In this document: positions 17,718 to 25,237 of the stretch, piece by piece | How the letters are laid out: the number at the start of each line of letters is the position of its first letter | Position numbering within the stretch: position 1 is the first letter of the stretch | Source of the DNA: Hydrogenophilales bacterium | GTDB taxonomy: Bacteria; Pseudomonadota; Gammaproteobacteria; Burkholderiales; Thiobacillaceae | Reading direction: 5' to 3' | Length of the DNA stretch: 56,514 nt | Assembly (NCBI GenBank): GCA_023258975.1 | Contig: JAHFRD010000019.1 | Location: forward strand, 1-56,514 | Notes under the pieces: generated by a model | Told to the model about the DNA's origin: nothing | Databases searched by the model: none | The model's input: only the letters and a program-made list of their open reading frames with translations | Position numbers and translations under genes: made by a program

Positions 17718-18186
17718 TGCCATCCCCATTGTTGTTCTAGACGCGAAAGCGGCTCACGACGCTCCTCTCTCCCTGCGAGGGAGAGGGGCTGGGGGTATCG
17801 CCTCCGGCCTGCGCGCCGGTGAACTGTCCGGCAACGCGCCGGCCCTGTTGCGGGAAATCGCCGAAATGACGCGGCGCCTGGTGGCCGATGGCGAATCCTC
17901 CGCCATCGACCTACAGGCGTTGCCGCTGACTCCGGCGGACTTGATATGGCTGCGCGGGCAACTGGGCGAGGGCGAAATCGCCGTCACCCTGAACGCGGAT
18001 GGCGAATCCAGTCTGAACGAGACCGCCTGCCCCGGCGTGTGGTGGGTGACGCACCGCAACCAGCAAGGCGCGGTCGCCTCCGAGTTCATCGAAGTGGCCT
18101 TGGTGCCCGAGGTGGTGAAAGCCCACCCGGAAGATGTCGTAATGGGATTAGAACATCTTGAATTACTGATTTCTGATCTAAGCTGA
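17707..18186 (+). CDS. HupH/HyaF-like hydrogenase maturation protein
   Basis: A 159-residue protein whose C-terminal two thirds match the HupH/HyaF C-terminal domain: LGEGEIAVTLNADGESS, then ETACPGVWWVTH and EFIEVALVPEVVKAHPED. HupH-type proteins take part in small-subunit maturation. It is shorter than HupH (about 280), with a single domain. Residues about 18-31 are encoded by a CTCTCCCTGCGAGGGAGAGG dyad and look like a repeat insertion. It overlaps hyaD by 11 bases and precedes the small-subunit gene, as expected for a dedicated maturation factor. Confidence 0.75.
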   Translation: MPLDAIPIVVLDAKAAHDAPLSLRGRGAGGIASGLRAGELSGNAPALLREIAEMTRRLVADGESSAIDLQALPLTPADLIWLRGQLGEGEIAVTLNADGESSLNETACPGVWWVTHRNQQGAVASEFIEVALVPEVVKAHPEDVVMGLEHLELLISDLS

Positions 18187-18249
18187 AACCACCGTTCCGA
18201 TTCAACCCGTTGTTGTTTGAGTGTGTCTCGAGCCAGGAGGCGAAGCATC

Positions 18250-19341
18250 ATGCAAGGTTCATTGATCGAAACCCTCGCGCGGCAAGGCGTCACCCGCCGC
18301 ACATTCATGAAGTACTGCGCCACGCTGGCGTCCATGATGGCGTTGCCGCCCTCTGCGGGTCGCGCCATGGCGGAAGCGATGGCATCCGCCCCGGCGGCAA
18401 GCAAGCGGCCGTCGGTGATCTGGTTGCCCTTCCAGGAATGCACGGGCTGCACAGAGTCCATTACCCGCTCGCACTCGCCCACGCTGGAAGGCCTGATTTT
18501 CGATGTGATCTCCCTGGATTATCAGGAAACGCTGATGGCGGCCGCCGGCCACCAGGCCGAAGAGGCGTTGCATGCCGCCATGAAGGCCAATGAAGGCAAA
18601 TACCTGTTGATCGTCGACGGCTCGATTCCTCTCGGTCTCGATGGCGCCTATTCCTGTATCGCCGGCAAATCCAACCTGGAGTCGCTCAAGGAAGTGGCGA
18701 AGGGCGCGGCGGCCATCGTCGCGATGGGTTCCTGCGCGGCGTTCGGTGGTCTGCCCAAGGCCAACCCGAACCCGACCGGCGCGGTATCCGTGGCTGATGT
18801 CATCAAGGACAAGCCCATCGTCAACATTCCGGGCTGTCCGCCCATCCCGACGGTCATGACCGGGGTGCTGGCGCACTTCCTCACCTTCGGCAGCCTGCCG
18901 GAACTCGACAAACTCGGCCGTCCGAAAGCGTTCTACGGTGAAACCATCCATGACCGGTGCTATCGCCGCCCGTTCTACGACCAGGGCAAGTTCGCCAAGA
19001 CCTTCGACGACGAAGGCGCGCGCAAAGGCTGGTGTCTGTTCGAACTCGGCTGCAAGGGGCCGGTGACTTACAACGCCTGCGCCACCGTGAAATGGAATGG
19101 CGGCACCTCCTGGCCGGTGGAATCCGGGCATGGTTGCCTGGGCTGCTCGGAACCCGATTTCTGGGATGGAGGCGGCTTCTACAAGGCGCTGTCGATGCCG
19201 GCGAACCCGCTGAAAATGGCGGCCAAGGCGGCGGCGGTGGGCGCGGTGGCGGGCGTGGCGGTGAGCTTCTTCAACCGCGGCAAGAAGAGCGCGGCCAAAT
19301 CGGCTCATGAGACGACCACGCTGGCCGATCTGGAGAAATGA
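18250..19341 (+). CDS. hynS: [NiFe]-hydrogenase small subunit, Isp (group 1e) type
   Basis: A 363-residue FeS subunit carrying three clusters that relay electrons from the NiFe site. A Tat signal (TRRTFMKYC, residues 15-23) directs the folded dimer to the periplasmic face. The proximal cluster Cys64/67 lie in CTGCTES, then GSCAAFGG (about 161) and PGCPP. HDRCYRR starts the distal cluster and NACATVKWN to GHGCLGCSEPDFW supplies the medial one. The two extra Cys that mark O2-tolerant enzymes (CTCCSE and CACFGG) are Gly/Thr and Ala here, so standard O2-sensitive clusters are expected. A GGAGG site lies 9 bases before the start. A hydrophobic C-terminal stretch may touch Isp1. Confidence 0.95.
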   Translation: MQGSLIETLARQGVTRRTFMKYCATLASMMALPPSAGRAMAEAMASAPAASKRPSVIWLPFQECTGCTESITRSHSPTLEGLIFDVISLDYQETLMAAAGHQAEEALHAAMKANEGKYLLIVDGSIPLGLDGAYSCIAGKSNLESLKEVAKGAAAIVAMGSCAAFGGLPKANPNPTGAVSVADVIKDKPIVNIPGCPPIPTVMTGVLAHFLTFGSLPELDKLGRPKAFYGETIHDRCYRRPFYDQGKFAKTFDDEGARKGWCLFELGCKGPVTYNACATVKWNGGTSWPVESGHGCLGCSEPDFWDGGGFYKALSMPANPLKMAAKAAAVGAVAGVAVSFFNRGKKSAAKSAHETTTLADLEK

Positions 19342-20003
19342 TCATGAATGAAATTCAACTTCTGACCTGGGTGCGTGGTTCGGGCCTGGATATCGCCGTG
19401 AGCATTTTTTTGATGGGGGTGATCTGGCGCCTGTTCGAGATTTATTCCCTCGGCCGCAAGAAGGATCTTTCCGCGTCGCGCTGTGTCGCCGGCGCTTCCG
19501 GCTGGCACACCATTTTCCGCCGCTCACTGCCGCCGCAAGGCATGGTGAAGAAATCTCCCGTCAGCTACATCGGCGGCTACACCTTCCATATCGGACTGGC
19601 CATCGTGGTGTTCCTGTTCGCGCCTCACATCCTCCTGATCCGAAACCTCACGGGCCTGTCCTGGCCGGGGCTGCCTTCCCAGTTCGTGGATCTGGCGGCC
19701 GTGGTGACGATGGCGGCGATGGTGGTGGTGCTGGCCGATCGCATCAACAAACCCGTGAAACGCTATCTCTCCACCTTTGGCGACTGGTTCACCTGGACGG
19801 TGACCTTCCTGCCCGTGTTGACCGGCTGGCTGGCGGTGCGGCACCTGCTGCTGCCCTACACCACGATGCTGGCCGTGCATATTCTGTGCGTGGAGGTTCT
19901 GCTGGTGGTACTGCCTTTCACCAAACTGTTCCATGCCTTCACGCTGTTCGGATCGCGCTGGTTCAACGGGCAAGTCAACGGTCATAAAGGAGTTGCGGTA
20001 TGA
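19338..20003 (+). CDS. isp1: Isp1, membrane cytochrome b of the hydrogenase
   Basis: A 221-residue NarI/DsrM-like membrane protein with five to six hydrophobic segments and several His (for example in GYTFHIG, VRHLLLPY, AVHILCVE and KLFHAF) suited to b-heme ligation. In Thiocapsa, Allochromatium and Aquifex the Isp1 and Isp2 pair links the periplasmic hydrogenase to quinone or to a cytoplasmic thiol/disulfide partner. The ATG at 19338 overlaps the hynS stop; ATG at 19344 is an alternative. Gene order hynS-isp1-isp2-hynL identifies the hydrogenase type. Confidence 0.9.
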   Translation: MIMNEIQLLTWVRGSGLDIAVSIFLMGVIWRLFEIYSLGRKKDLSASRCVAGASGWHTIFRRSLPPQGMVKKSPVSYIGGYTFHIGLAIVVFLFAPHILLIRNLTGLSWPGLPSQFVDLAAVVTMAAMVVVLADRINKPVKRYLSTFGDWFTWTVTFLPVLTGWLAVRHLLLPYTTMLAVHILCVEVLLVVLPFTKLFHAFTLFGSRWFNGQVNGHKGVAV

Positions 20004-21277
20004 GCGCCTCTCTCGAAAAGGGCGTGCGCGTCCTCAAGGAAGTCATCGACGCGCCCATCGCCAGTTACTTCAACAGCTGCGTGCATTGCGGCCTGTGCGC
20101 GGAGGCCTGCCTGTTTTATACGGAAACCGGCGACCCCAAATACACCCCCATCCACAAACTGGAACCGATGCGCCGCCTGTATGAACAGGAATTCACCTTG
20201 CTCGGCCGGCTGAAGAAAATGGTGGGCCTGTCCAGGCCCGTCACCGACGCCGAACTGGGCGAGTGGCAGGAACTGGTCTACAACTCCTGCACCCTGTGCG
20301 GCCGTTGCTCGGTGGTCTGCCCGGTCGGCAACGACATCGTCTACATGGTGCGTAAATTCCGCGAAGGTATGTCGGCTTCCGGCCATGCGCCCGAGGGCAT
20401 CAAGGGCGCGGTCAATCGCACGGTCAGCATTGGCAGCCCGATGGGTGTGAAACTGCCCGCCGTGCAGGCGCAGATGCGCCACGTGGAAGCGGACTACGGC
20501 CTGCCCATCCCGCTGGATGCCGAAGGCGCGGAATACATGGTCATGCTGTCCTCGATGGAGATCATCAATTTCCCGGAATATCTGGGCGCCATCGCCAAGA
20601 TCATGAACCAGGCCGGCAAGACCTGGACGTTGTGCTCCACCGCGTTCGAGGCGACCAACGCCGGCATGCAGATCGGCAATTCGGATCTGGCGCGAGTGAT
20701 CGTTTCCCGCATCGTCGAAGGTGCGGAAAGACTCAAGGTCAAGACCGTGATCAGCCCGGAATGTGGCCACGCCTACACGGCTCTGCGTTGGGAAGGTGCC
20801 AATCTGATCGGGCGTCCATTCACCTTCCAAGTCAAGCACATCATCGAGGTGCTGGGCGAGTTCCAGGAACAGGGGTTGCTCAAGACCGAGGGTTTCGAGA
20901 CCGACCGCCTGACCTTCCATGACCCCTGCCAACTGGCGCGTCGCGGCGGCGTCATCGAGCCGCAACGCAAGCTGATGAAGATGGTCGCGAAGGATTTCGT
21001 CGAAATGCCCGATGCCGGTTTCATGAACTGGTGTTGTGGCGGCGGAGGTGGCGCCTCGGCCATCGAGGAAGGCGAGGAACTGCGTCTGGAAGCCTTCAAG
21101 ATGAAAAAATCCCAACTGGACGCCGTCAAGCCGGATCGCCTGGTCACCGCCTGCGCCAACTGCCGCATCGTTCTGGAAGAGGGCCTGGAGCACTACCAGA
21201 TGGATATTCCCGTGGTCGGCCTGACCGAGCTCATTGCCGAACATGTCGCCGAACATATTTCGGAAAAAGGAGCTTGA
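20000..21277 (+). CDS. isp2: Isp2, HdrD/DsrK-like iron-sulfur protein
   Basis: A 425-residue cytoplasmic FeS protein. Two CxxCxxCxxxC motifs (Cys27/30/33/37 and about 97-107) bind [4Fe-4S] clusters. Two CCG-type domains follow, one with SPECGHAY and HDPCQLARRG, ending in NWCCGGGGGAS, and a final ACANCRIVLEEG. This is the heterodisulfide-reductase subunit D/DsrK architecture. It should receive electrons from Isp1 hemes; the acceptor disulfide or other substrate is not known. The ATG overlaps the isp1 stop. Confidence 0.92.
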   Translation: MSASLEKGVRVLKEVIDAPIASYFNSCVHCGLCAEACLFYTETGDPKYTPIHKLEPMRRLYEQEFTLLGRLKKMVGLSRPVTDAELGEWQELVYNSCTLCGRCSVVCPVGNDIVYMVRKFREGMSASGHAPEGIKGAVNRTVSIGSPMGVKLPAVQAQMRHVEADYGLPIPLDAEGAEYMVMLSSMEIINFPEYLGAIAKIMNQAGKTWTLCSTAFEATNAGMQIGNSDLARVIVSRIVEGAERLKVKTVISPECGHAYTALRWEGANLIGRPFTFQVKHIIEVLGEFQEQGLLKTEGFETDRLTFHDPCQLARRGGVIEPQRKLMKMVAKDFVEMPDAGFMNWCCGGGGGASAIEEGEELRLEAFKMKKSQLDAVKPDRLVTACANCRIVLEEGLEHYQMDIPVVGLTELIAEHVAEHISEKGA

Positions 21278-21281
21278 TGCC

Positions 21282-21725
21282 ATGCCCACCAATGACAAGG
21301 AGTTCAAGGCAAAACTGGGCGCACTGCCCATTGCCCACCAGCGCCATGTCGCCGCGCTTTTCGTGCGGCGGGTATTTCCGCTCTCCAACGATGTGCGACT
21401 GAAAGCGGCCATCGAACTGGCCCAGCGCAAGGATGTGTCCGATGCGGAACTGGCCGGCGCCTACCAGGCCGCCAACACCGCGCGGGTGGAGAGCTTCACC
21501 CAGTGTGGCAAGGAAACCGACTGGGGCGCGCAGGCCGGGCACTTTGTCGCCAAGGCCGCCGTGGCCTGCGTCAGGCCCGCAGCAGAGGGGGACACCCTGG
21601 CATGGGATGCCGCCATGCAAGCGCGCATGGCGCGCACCTGCGAGACGGTCGCCACCGGCGAGGGCACTGAAAATCCTGAAGCCGAGGAGCAATACCGCCT
21701 CCTCAGAGACTTTTTGAATAGTTGA
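21282..21725 (+). CDS. Unknown protein in the hydrogenase operon
   Basis: A 147-residue hydrophilic, mainly helical protein with no signal or membrane segment. Features are FKAKLGALPIAHQRHVAALF near the start, QAANTARVESFTQCGKETDW in the middle and a Glu-rich end. Three Cys are scattered (in FTQCGKE, VACVRP and RTCETV) without a motif. It begins 4 bases after isp2 (AAAAAGGAG ribosome-binding site) and ends 12 bases before hynL, so it is translated between two core subunits. I do not recognise a family; position suggests a chaperone or structural partner of the Isp complex. Confidence 0.75.
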   Translation: MPTNDKEFKAKLGALPIAHQRHVAALFVRRVFPLSNDVRLKAAIELAQRKDVSDAELAGAYQAANTARVESFTQCGKETDWGAQAGHFVAKAAVACVRPAAEGDTLAWDAAMQARMARTCETVATGEGTENPEAEEQYRLLRDFLNS

Positions 21726-21737
21726 GGAAACCAGACC

Positions 21738-23543
21738 ATGACCACCGCTCAAAGAGTCGTTGTCGATCCCATCACCCGTATCGAGGGCCACTTGCGCATC
21801 GAAGCGGAAACCGATGCCAGCGGCAAGATCACCAGCGCCTACTCCGCCGGCACCATGGTGCGCGGTATCGAAATCATTCTGCGCGGGCGTGATCCGCGCG
21901 ACGCCTGGGCTTTTGCCCAGCGCATCTGTGGTGTCTGCACGCTGGTGCACGGCATCGCCTCGGTGCGATCGGTGGAAGACGCCCTGCATCGCTCCATCCC
22001 CACCTACAGCATTCCGCAAAACGCAGAGTTGATCCGCAACCTGATGATCGCCGCGCAGTATGTGCATGACCACGTCATGCACTTCTATCATCTGCACGCG
22101 CTCGACTGGGTGGACGTCGTTTCCGCGCTGAAGGCCGATCCCGCAGCCACCTCCGTGCTGGCGCAAAAGATTTCCAGCTATCCCAAGTCCTCGCCCGGTT
22201 ACTTCGCCGATGTGCAAAAAAAAGTGAAGACCTTCGTCGAACAGGGCCAGCTGGGCATCTTTTCCAATGCCTACTGGGGCCACCCCGCCTACAAACTGCC
22301 GCCGGAGGCCAACCTGATGGCGGTGGCGCACTACCTGGAAGCGCTGACCTGGCAACGCGACGTGGTCAAACTGCACACCATCTTCGGTGGCAAGAACCCA
22401 CACCCCAACTTCGTGGTGGGGGGCGTGCCTTCCGCCATTTCCGTGCAAGTGGATCAATCCGGCAAGGGCAAGGGGCCGCACTATCGCGGTGGCCAGGATG
22501 CCACGGCGGTCAACATGGTCGGCCTGCAGATCGTGCAGAACGTCATCAAGCAGATGCGTGATTTCGTCGATCAGGTCTATATCCCGGACTTGCTCGCCAT
22601 CGCCTCCTTCTACAAGGAATGGGGCGGCATCGGCGATACCGGCGGCAATTTCCTGTCGTTCGGCGACATGCCCTCGAAGAGCTTCTGGGACACCGATTCC
22701 TACCTCATCCCGCGCGGTGTCATCCTCAATCACGACATCTCCACCATCCATCCCATCGACCTGGACAAGGACGACGAGATCCAGGAGTTCATCAGCCACT
22801 CCTGGTACAAGTACGGTGGCGGAGACGCCGAGGGCCTGCACCCGTTCAAGGGCGAAACCGAGCTCAACTACACCGGCCCGAAACCGCCCTACGAACAACT
22901 GGAAGTGGAGAAGAAATACTCCTGGCTCAAGTCGCCGCGCTGGAAGGGCAAGGCTATGGAGGTCGGCCCGCTCGCCCGCGTGCTGCTGATGTATGCCGAC
23001 AAGAAATCCGCCAGCCACGCGCAGGCCAAGGAATTGGTCGACTACACGCTGAAGACCCTGGATGTGCCGGTCGCCGCGCTGTTCTCCACGCTAGGCCGCA
23101 CCGCCGCGCGCGGGCTGGAATCGAAAGTCCTCGCGGATGCCATGCAAGGCATGTTCGACAGTCTTATCGCCAACATCAAGGCGGGCGATGTGCGCACGTT
23201 CAATGACCAGTACTGGGATCCCTCCACCTGGCCGAAGCACATGCACGGTGTCGGCCTGATGGAAGCGCCACGTGGCGGCCTCTCGCACTGGATCAACATC
23301 GACGACGGCAAGATCAGCAATTACCAGGCCGTGGTGCCCAGCACCTGGAACGCCGGCCCGCGCGACGCGCAAGGCCAGCCCGGCGCCTACGAGTCCGCGT
23401 TGCAGCACAACCATGTCATGCACGACCCCAAGCAGCCGATCGAGATTCTGCGCACCATCCACAGTTTCGACCCCTGCATCGCCTGCGCCGTGCATGTGAC
23501 CGATCCGGATGGCGAGGAGTTGGTACAGGTGAAAGTGAAGTGA
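21738..23543 (+). CDS. hynL: [NiFe]-hydrogenase large subunit
   Basis: The 601-residue catalytic subunit that splits or forms H2 at a Ni-Fe(CN)2CO centre. The L1 motif RICGVC has Cys64 and Cys67; the L2 motif DPCIACAVH has Cys580 and Cys583. The 15-residue extension VTDPDGEELVQVKVK after His586 is the maturation peptide expected to be cut by HyaD. It begins VDPITRIEGHLRIE, as in all group 1 enzymes. It is transported with HynS by the Tat signal of the latter. No hyp maturation genes are in the window. Confidence 0.97.
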   Translation: MTTAQRVVVDPITRIEGHLRIEAETDASGKITSAYSAGTMVRGIEIILRGRDPRDAWAFAQRICGVCTLVHGIASVRSVEDALHRSIPTYSIPQNAELIRNLMIAAQYVHDHVMHFYHLHALDWVDVVSALKADPAATSVLAQKISSYPKSSPGYFADVQKKVKTFVEQGQLGIFSNAYWGHPAYKLPPEANLMAVAHYLEALTWQRDVVKLHTIFGGKNPHPNFVVGGVPSAISVQVDQSGKGKGPHYRGGQDATAVNMVGLQIVQNVIKQMRDFVDQVYIPDLLAIASFYKEWGGIGDTGGNFLSFGDMPSKSFWDTDSYLIPRGVILNHDISTIHPIDLDKDDEIQEFISHSWYKYGGGDAEGLHPFKGETELNYTGPKPPYEQLEVEKKYSWLKSPRWKGKAMEVGPLARVLLMYADKKSASHAQAKELVDYTLKTLDVPVAALFSTLGRTAARGLESKVLADAMQGMFDSLIANIKAGDVRTFNDQYWDPSTWPKHMHGVGLMEAPRGGLSHWINIDDGKISNYQAVVPSTWNAGPRDAQGQPGAYESALQHNHVMHDPKQPIEILRTIHSFDPCIACAVHVTDPDGEELVQVKVK

Positions 23544-23544
23544 C

Positions 23545-23572
23545 GCCCCTTCCTTCCCCGGAAGGGGATCTG
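23545..23572 (+). other. Hairpin between hynL and the small Cys protein
   Basis: CCCCTTCC and GGAAGGGG form an 8-bp stem with a 6-base loop directly behind the hynL stop. There is no T-run, and an AGGAGG ribosome-binding site follows, so it is more likely an mRNA-stabilising or attenuating element than a terminator. Confidence 0.45.
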
Positions 23573-23586
23573 CAAGGAGGTGTGAA

Positions 23587-23847
23587 ATGACAACCGAACG
23601 CAAAGAAGTTGAACGCAAGGTTTACGGTTGGGGCGGGTGGAAGATGCCCATCCTCCACTTGAATGACCCCGAGTATTGCGAATATGGGTGCCCGATATGC
23701 ACTCGCGCGAGAAATGGCATTCCCTGGGCGGTCGCCGTGCAGAAAGCCGAAATGGCGCTGACGCTCGGTGGTTGCCCCTGGGGTAGGGCGCGGCGTCGCA
23801 AATACGGGGTTGGCCCCAACCAACCGATAGCGAAACTGATCCACTGA
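23587..23847 (+). CDS. Small four-cysteine protein, unknown
   Basis: An 86-residue protein with a strong AGGAGG site 8 bases before ATG. After a Trp/Gly-rich start (YGWGGWKMPILHL) comes CEYGCPICTRA with Cys31, 35 and 38, and a second cluster GGCPWGRARRRKYGV with Cys63. The four Cys could hold one FeS cluster or a metal. The CxxxCxxC spacing resembles the radical-SAM motif but the protein is far too small for that fold. It lies between hynL and the V-ATPase operon, 43 bases behind hynL, so it could be an accessory FeS protein of the hydrogenase. No family recognised. Confidence 0.65.
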   Translation: MTTERKEVERKVYGWGGWKMPILHLNDPEYCEYGCPICTRARNGIPWAVAVQKAEMALTLGGCPWGRARRRKYGVGPNQPIAKLIH

Positions 23848-23865
23848 TGGGCCGAGAAGCCAAAC

Positions 23866-24183
23866 ATGGAAGACCCACTCAAACGACTTCTGGAAGCCGA
23901 GGCCCGCGCGCAGAGCATCATCGACGCGGCCAGCACCGAACGGCAGCGCATTCTCGACGAAGCACTGGCTGCGGCGCGCGAGGCCGAGGCGCGTTTTGAA
24001 GCCGGGCGCGTGGATTTGCGCGCCCCTTTCCTGACGGAGGCGCGCGGTCGCGCCGATCAGGCGGTGGCCGAACTGTCCCGAAAATACGAGGAGCGCCAGC
24101 GCAACTTGCGCGATATGGCCTCCCGCCATGAACAGGAGGCGGTCGACGCCGCGCTGAATCTGTTGCTCGACCCGGCCGCTTGA
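23866..24183 (+). CDS. V/A-type ATPase subunit G/H-like stalk protein
   Basis: A 105-residue, almost entirely helical and highly charged protein with heptad character (LLEAEARAQSIIDAASTERQRI and on). This is the expected form of the peripheral-stalk subunit that pairs with subunit E. It is the first gene of the ATPase operon, as subunit G is in Thermus. Identity rests on position and coiled-coil character more than on sequence motifs. Confidence 0.75.
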   Translation: MEDPLKRLLEAEARAQSIIDAASTERQRILDEALAAAREAEARFEAGRVDLRAPFLTEARGRADQAVAELSRKYEERQRNLRDMASRHEQEAVDAALNLLLDPAA

Positions 24184-24208
24184 GCGCATTGCTCGACTGG
24201 ATAATGTC

Positions 24209-25237
24209 GTGTCCGCCTATCTGAGTACCCGCGTCAGCCTTTTTTCCGGCCACCTTTGGCGGGCGGAAGATTTCACGGCGCTGTTGCGCGCGCCCACCGC
24301 CGAAATCCCGCAAACCCTGGTGGATGGCGGCTTGGTGCAGCTTGCCGGCCTGATTCCCGGCAACGACCTCCACTCACTGGAACAAAGCATCATCGCCCAG
24401 TTGCTGGATGAAACGCTGGTGTTGCTGCGTCCGCTGACCGGCTCCGCGCGCGCATTCCTGCTGTACTGGACCGAGCGTTTCGAAGTGACCAATCTGAAGA
24501 CCCTGCTGCGCGGCAAGATGACCGACGAACGCCCGGCCGCGTTGCTCAACAGGCTGACCCCGATGGGCGCTTTCGGGCACCTGGATGTGCGGGAGCTGGC
24601 CCACGCCGAGGATGTGGCGGAATTGCTGCGCCGCCTCGAATCCGGGCATTACGCGGGGATCGTGCGCCAGGCCCGGCAGGCTTTCGAGGACAGCCATGAT
24701 CCTTTCCTGCTCGATGCCGCGCTCGACCGCGGTTACTACGAAGGCCTGGCGCATCGCGCCCGGCAACTGGAAAAGGAAATCGGGCCGGCGCTGCGGCAAT
24801 TGATGGAGCCGCTGATCGACCGCATCAATCTGGTCTGGCTGTTGCGTTACCGCTTCAACTACAAACTGCCGCCCGCCCAGGTGTATTACCTGCTGGTCGC
24901 CGCCCACTCCGGCCTGTCCAGCTCCAGACTCAAGGAACTGGCGGCCCTTTCCAGTCTGGCGGACGTGCTGGCCGCCTTGCCGGAAGGCTTGCGCGCCAGC
25001 CTCGGCGGGGCCGCCACGATTCCCGACGTTTTCGCGCGTATGGAACACTCCGCCGCCAAGTCGGCGGAGAAGGTGCTGCGCTCCAACGCACCCGCAATCG
25101 CGCGCGCCTTCGCCTACCTGATCCTGCGTGAACGCGATCTGAGGGGCGTGCGCGCCATCTTGCGCGGCCGCAATCTGGGTCTGCCGGAGGCGATGATCGA
25201 GCACACGGTCGGGCCGCTTGCCCGAGAGGGCATCTGA
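24209..25237 (+). CDS. atpC: V-type ATPase subunit C (d-like)
   Basis: A 342-residue protein of the AC39/subunit C family, which couples the central rotor to the membrane ring. Recognisable segments are YLSTRVSLFSG at the start, FEVTNLKTLLRGK, and DRINLVWLLRYRFNYKLPP in the middle. Translation appears to start at GTG (24209), since no ATG in frame lies before it. Its stop overlaps the start of subunit I. Confidence 0.85.
   Translation: MSAYLSTRVSLFSGHLWRAEDFTALLRAPTAEIPQTLVDGGLVQLAGLIPGNDLHSLEQSIIAQLLDETLVLLRPLTGSARAFLLYWTERFEVTNLKTLLRGKMTDERPAALLNRLTPMGAFGHLDVRELAHAEDVAELLRRLESGHYAGIVRQARQAFEDSHDPFLLDAALDRGYYEGLAHRARQLEKEIGPALRQLMEPLIDRINLVWLLRYRFNYKLPPAQVYYLLVAAHSGLSSSRLKELAALSSLADVLAALPEGLRASLGGAATIPDVFARMEHSAAKSAEKVLRSNAPAIARAFAYLILRERDLRGVRAILRGRNLGLPEAMIEHTVGPLAREGI

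Noticed and set aside
23587-23847. Radical-SAM enzyme based on CxxxCxxC
   Set aside because: At 86 residues the protein cannot form the radical-SAM barrel; only an FeS or metal site is plausible.
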